Part shown: positions 59,549 to 64,000 of the stretch, in pieces
How positions within the stretch are numbered: the stretch's first letter is position 1
Layout of the letters: every line of letters begins with the position of its first letter
Assembly (NCBI GenBank): GCA_009823395.1
Contig: CM020505.1
Span: 12,225,129-12,289,128, forward strand
Source of the DNA: Thamnaconus septentrionalis
Lineage: Eukaryota; Chordata; Actinopteri; Tetraodontiformes; Monacanthidae
DNA length: 64,000 bases
Direction: 5' to 3'
Notes under the pieces: model-generated
What the model saw: the letters and a program-made list of their open reading frames with translations, nothing else
The model's database searches: none
What the model was told of the DNA's origin: nothing
Translations under genes and position numbers: made by a program

Positions 59549-60957
59549 CCAAGCCTTCTACTCTCTCACCACACACATTTCGGCCTACATGTGAGCAACA
59601 TGGGAGTGAGACCCTTGCAGACTGACTGGTGGTGGGCACGTAAAGATCTCTACGTGAACAACGGAGGCTCAGTCGATTCCCCTCCCCGTCGTTTCACGAA
59701 GAATAAAGTGCAGCTTGACTGCGTGGAGGGTTTCACCCTGTTCGAGATGAACAAACATGCCACGGCCCTTCTCTTCGTCACATATGGATAAATCAATGAT
59801 CTGCAGTGTGGATTATCTATGAACTGCAGCTTTCTTTCTCAGCCAGTCCTGTTCACTTTCAGTCGGATGCGTTGCGGCATCTGTTTTTTTTTTTTTTTCT
59901 GGCGTTAACAGGCTCCACTGGATAACTGCTTGCAACAGGTAATCATTCCAAGGTGTTCATTTTCCATCGTCAAGGTCAGGGCAACCATTGACAAGCACAC
60001 TGACTGCATTCAAGTAACAATGGGTCACTCGAGCACAAGCCTGACACCGCTGGGTTATTTACCTAATAGTAGTTTAAGTCTTGGTGAAACAATTCATCTG
60101 ATTTAAACAGTGGCATAATATGTTGTATAAAAATGTAATATAATTATGTTCTATAACATACTTTATTTTATATGTTTTGCAGAAATACCACACATAGTTT
60201 GATTACATGGCCCAAAAATCTAAGAAAGTACCATGACTTTCGTTAATACCAAAGGATCAAATATGAATACATTGAAGATTGACCAAAAAAAAGTTTTTCT
60301 TCCTCTAATGATAACATTGGAGCAGTTGAGGTAGCAAAAAAACGAACCAAGAGATCATTAAAGGTAAAGCAGATGGATGTACAAAAACAGGATTATACAG
60401 ACAATGGGGGGTGAAGTGGAGGGGGGGGGTCTCCCTCCCCTTCACTGGCAGGCTTTGCAAACCAGCCTGGCGAGGCAGCTGGAACAGGTAGAGCCAGCAG
60501 AGTGACTCAGCGTCGAATGTCACGGCGGTGAGACGTGACCCCGATGAGCTGCCTGCCGCCGCTGCAGGTTACTCAGGGATGCAAGCGCCAACCCGGGCCT
60601 GCAAAGCAGATGACGACCTGCCACCGGCTGCACGCATCCGCCAACATTCAGGGATCAACGTACAGGAGGGCAGCCACCTCGGCACAGCACTTGGCAGGAG
60701 AGCCAACTCAGCTGATGCTCATGGGGAAGAAGAGAAGCGAGGGGGGTTGGGGAGGCTTCTGCCAGAGTGCGTCTGTGTGCAACGCAGGGAACCTCCCACA
60801 AAGCTCTCCAATATATTTCCCTTCGAAAGAAAAAAAAAAAACAACAGCCAGTGATCCTTCATAAATTTGCTGCGAGGCCACAAGTACAAGCGTCTGACCT
60901 CCTCTTGACCCGCCGCCTCGGCTGCCCCAACACGGACGCCGAAGGAGAATTTTGAGG

Positions 60958-61019
60958 AGGAGAAGAAGAAGAAGAAGAAGAAGAAGAAGAAGAAGAAGAA
61001 GAAGAAGAAGAAGAAGAAA
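60958..61019. repeat. GAA/AGA trinucleotide repeat (about 20 units)
   Basis: A long, nearly perfect polypurine triplet array, capable in principle of triplex formation. It produces Arg, Glu or Lys strings if read in frame, which are not a gene. Confidence 0.95.
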
Positions 61020-62264
61020 TGCAGAATCACACAGAGAATACGTACACAGATTACATAAATTCCCACTCATTTTAGATTATAGCGACTCAACCCGCTTAAC
61101 TGGTAATGAGATCTTGCGGTGGGAAAAAAAAGGCCACAAAACAATGCCCCATTATTGGGAGCAGCAGGCCGCCTCAGAACATGGAATTCAAAACACTCCC
61201 TTTGAGATGAGATGTCCTGTGTTTTCTAGTCTTCAAAGTGTGCCGCAAGAGGAGGGTCGGGGGAGTGGAGGGGGGGACCCAGGAGGGAGGAAGAGAGCTC
61301 GCGGTGGCAGAGGGAGAGAGGCAGGCGGTGATTGTACACAGCAGGAGGACGGATACTGTAGGACTTCTTGCGTTCAAAGCCGCGTTTGAAGAAAGTGAAA
61401 AGGCCGCTCGACGGCGGCGGAGTGGCTTTACGTCACGTTTGTCTCGTTAATAAAAGAGCAGGCTTGACGCCGCTCGTATTTGATAGTACGCACACAATAG
61501 GAGGTTCGCAGTCCTTTGTTTTCCACCGTCCACTGCGGTCGGTGACACAGTGGCTTCCTTTCGAGACACGGCGGCGGCGGGGGGACAACGAGCGCGGCAA
61601 ACGACGATGCCTGCGCGACATTTCACATGTGCAACGCGCGGCACCCTTGTAAACAAAGGATTAACGCGGTATGCGGCCTGTGAGCTCATCCTCGTGTAAA
61701 TGCCGAGCAGCTCCACACCTCGTCACCTCGCAAGCTGCCTCTTCCGTTTTGTTGCAGCCTGGGGTGTTTGTCGTGGAATGTTGCAGAAATAATTGAAATA
61801 GCCAAACACAACGTGTAGATAATCTACTGAATCTGAACATCCTCTGTGGATAATTCTTTTTTTTTTTTGGATTGCAAAGTAAGATAAAGGCATGCCACTG
61901 CCGGTCCAATTGCGCAGTCAGAAATAACAATAAAAACAATAAAAACAATAAATAATCACTAAAAGTAACTAAAATCACTCACGCATGATCTGGCTTGATG
62001 ATTGCTGGAATATTCTCTGAAAGCAGCTGTGTGCAAAATTCAGTTTATTGGACCTCAAGGAAAAAAAATGACAACTATCTGGTTCAGGGATATCAATATT
62101 CTAACATCTGAAATAGAAAGTCAAATCACATGCTGCCAGCGTGTGTGCCGTTCTACAGCTTCTTGTTTACTCTCCGGGTCAGCTGTGCAGTCATGTTAAT
62201 GTATGTGAACCTGCCTTGGCTTTGGAATCATTAACCGCCCCCGAGCCCCTGACTCCCTCCCTCT

Positions 62265-62265
<1 letters not shown>

Positions 62266-62326
<61 letters not shown>
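62266..62326. repeat. CA microsatellite
   Basis: About 30 perfect units. Confidence 0.95.
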
Positions 62327-62327
<1 letters not shown>

Positions 62328-63344
62328 ACCATGTCAATTCAAAGACAAATAGCAGTTAACGCCAATGCTAACCAGAAGGTAGCCTGCAGAAATGCTAAAC
62401 CCAACGCCCTGAAAGACCAAACAATACAGTGGGAAATGATGCAGGTGCCTTCATCTTACATGCAATATGATGTATTTACTTTGTGAAAACCAGAGATTTC
62501 CTTGTTTGCTCAGTGGAGGCTCAGTGCTCATTACAGCAGAGGCCGCAGTGGACGTGCAACGACCCAACATCCAGCAGTAAAAAAGACACTCACTGGCAAT
62601 TTTATCATGCAAAATGTTCAACTGCTTGTTAACACAAATAGCGTATCAGCCAATGACACGGCAGCAACTCGGTGACTTTTGGACAAGTTTCAACGTTATT
62701 GTATTGTGATGTTTTTTGTTTTTTCAAAAAAAGACATTTCGACGGCTTGAAGAAAAATCTCAGCCAAATTCCCCCTGGGAAAGGCGCTGGCCGCATCAGG
62801 AGCTCGTAAAGGCAACTTTTCCAGCATCTGTGTGACCCCTATTTAGCCGAGTTACATGTTTTAACGTGATTAAAGCACTTTAAGGCGCATGCTACTGATT
62901 ACACGACAACAAGTCATGTGTGACTCCGTGTACGTTTGCAGTGGATAACCTTCTTAGCAGCTCACCGCCGGGCCTCGCCCCTGTCTCCGAAACGTGGAGA
63001 GTGCATCTCGCCGCTGGGAGGCCAGCTACACTGCACACACCCCCTGCTGTCTAATGAGGGGATTGGACACGGACTGAACCTTACGATCCCCTGTTAAAGT
63101 TACCCCTTTCTCTCCCCCCCATCTCCCTCCTGCTCTGCCTCCTCCCCCCCCCTCTCCCCGTGCACATTGCTGAGTTTACTGGCCTCTGTGGTTTAATAAG
63201 AGCATCTACTGGCCTGCTGACACATGGAAAGCGCAACGATACATGCGCGGTCTGAAAACACCCACACGCGCCCACACATGTGGGCACATGAATGCATGTG
63301 TGCTTTGCTTCCCGCCTCTCTCTCTTCACTGTCTGTCGGTTAAG

Positions 63345-63350
<6 letters not shown>

Positions 63351-63408
<58 letters not shown>
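63351..63408. repeat. CA microsatellite
   Basis: Twenty-nine perfect units preceded by GCGCGCG. Confidence 0.95.
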
Positions 63409-63409
<1 letters not shown>

Positions 63410-64000
63410 TCTCGCACACAGGCTACAAAGAGGCTCAGGGAGAGCCTTCAGTGGAATAAATGGAGGGCCCTGTGTTACCCTCTCACCGCTGCGATTGTTC
63501 TGGTCTGCGTTGAGTGTGCGCGTGACTGTGCGGCGAGCTGAAAAAGGATCTGAGCAAGATCAGCACCGTCCTCCTCCCCGGCACGTCGATAAAAGACATA
63601 AAGCTGAATCAGACCCGCTGGCATGATTACGGGCAGGAATCCGAGGAATGCTGTGATCCGACGCCAGCCTGACACCAATGTGCCACGGTTCCCCATTTAC
63701 CCTCTTGCCGGTTATATGTTTTATGAGTGTACGCATGTACGCATTAGCATGGTCACATTTCCCTTTTGGGGGGGTAAAAACCCCATGGTCCGATCATCTC
63801 AAATATTGCATAGTTACATTACTTTCAGGCCAAGAAATTAGATTAGCAGGCACAAGGGAGTCTCTGTCTTTGGAAAATTATGAAAAAAAAAATATAACCA
63901 GTGTGTTTTTTTTGTTCTTGCAGCATTGTGCAAAAAGCGAGAAAATGTACCTGACAACATGTAATGAATTTTTTTTTAACACCCAGTTCAAGTTGGCGCA

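Larger units (their letters stand above)
52816..64000. other. gene-poor region downstream of basp1
   Basis: More than 11 kb without any exon I recognise on either strand. Open stretches are short and explained by repeats. It holds seven microsatellite arrays listed separately, a 17-base G run at 53,464-53,480, a SINE-like head at 54,551-54,645 and several poly-A tracts. Distal enhancers or a long noncoding RNA cannot be excluded from sequence alone. Confidence 0.5.

Overview
The window is nuclear DNA from a ray-finned fish, most likely a percomorph teleost. It holds split vertebrate genes with GT-AG introns. It also has abundant (CA)n microsatellites, long poly-A and poly-T runs, short inverted-repeat (MITE-like) elements and copies of a SINE-like repeat of a type I know from fish genomes. 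I see no bacterial-type genes, no CRISPR array, no rRNA and no convincing tRNA gene. All calls are read by eye; exon ends were checked by reading phase and by comparison with remembered human orthologues.

Layout, left to right. (1) 1,019-7,364, plus strand: the last three coding exons of galns (lysosomal N-acetylgalactosamine-6-sulfatase); the rest of the gene lies left of the window. (2) 8,056-9,772, plus: cklf, a complete 4-exon, 150-aa MARVEL-domain protein. (3) 10,311-14,635, plus: cmtm3, 5 exons, 171 aa. Its intron 1 holds a possible extra 99-nt exon. (4) 18,996-30,166, minus: cmtm4, 4 exons, 208 aa. (5) 35,158-44,682, minus: dync1li2, all 13 coding exons, 495 aa, with intron 1 apparently of the GC-AG type. 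(6) 50,329-52,245, plus: basp1, a single coding exon of 638 aa, far longer than its mammalian counterpart. (7) About 52.8-64 kb: no recognisable gene, mostly microsatellites and poly-purine or poly-G tracts.

The order and orientation cklf(+), cmtm3(+), cmtm4(-), dync1li2(-) match the human 16q21-q22 cluster (CKLF, CMTM1-4, DYNC1LI2), so this is an old vertebrate synteny block. The three MARVEL genes are tandem paralogues with the same exon plan: a first exon, then 52 or 59 codons, then 32 or 33 codons, then a fourth MARVEL exon, with phase-0 junctions through the domain. They encode four-pass membrane proteins linked to vesicle traffic and signalling. dync1li2 encodes a dynein motor subunit, galns a lysosomal enzyme and basp1 a neuronal membrane-cortex protein. 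No shared pathway is implied. The most interesting items are the candidate alternative MARVEL exon in cmtm3, the repeat-driven enlargement of basp1, the GC donor in dync1li2, and several inverted-repeat elements.
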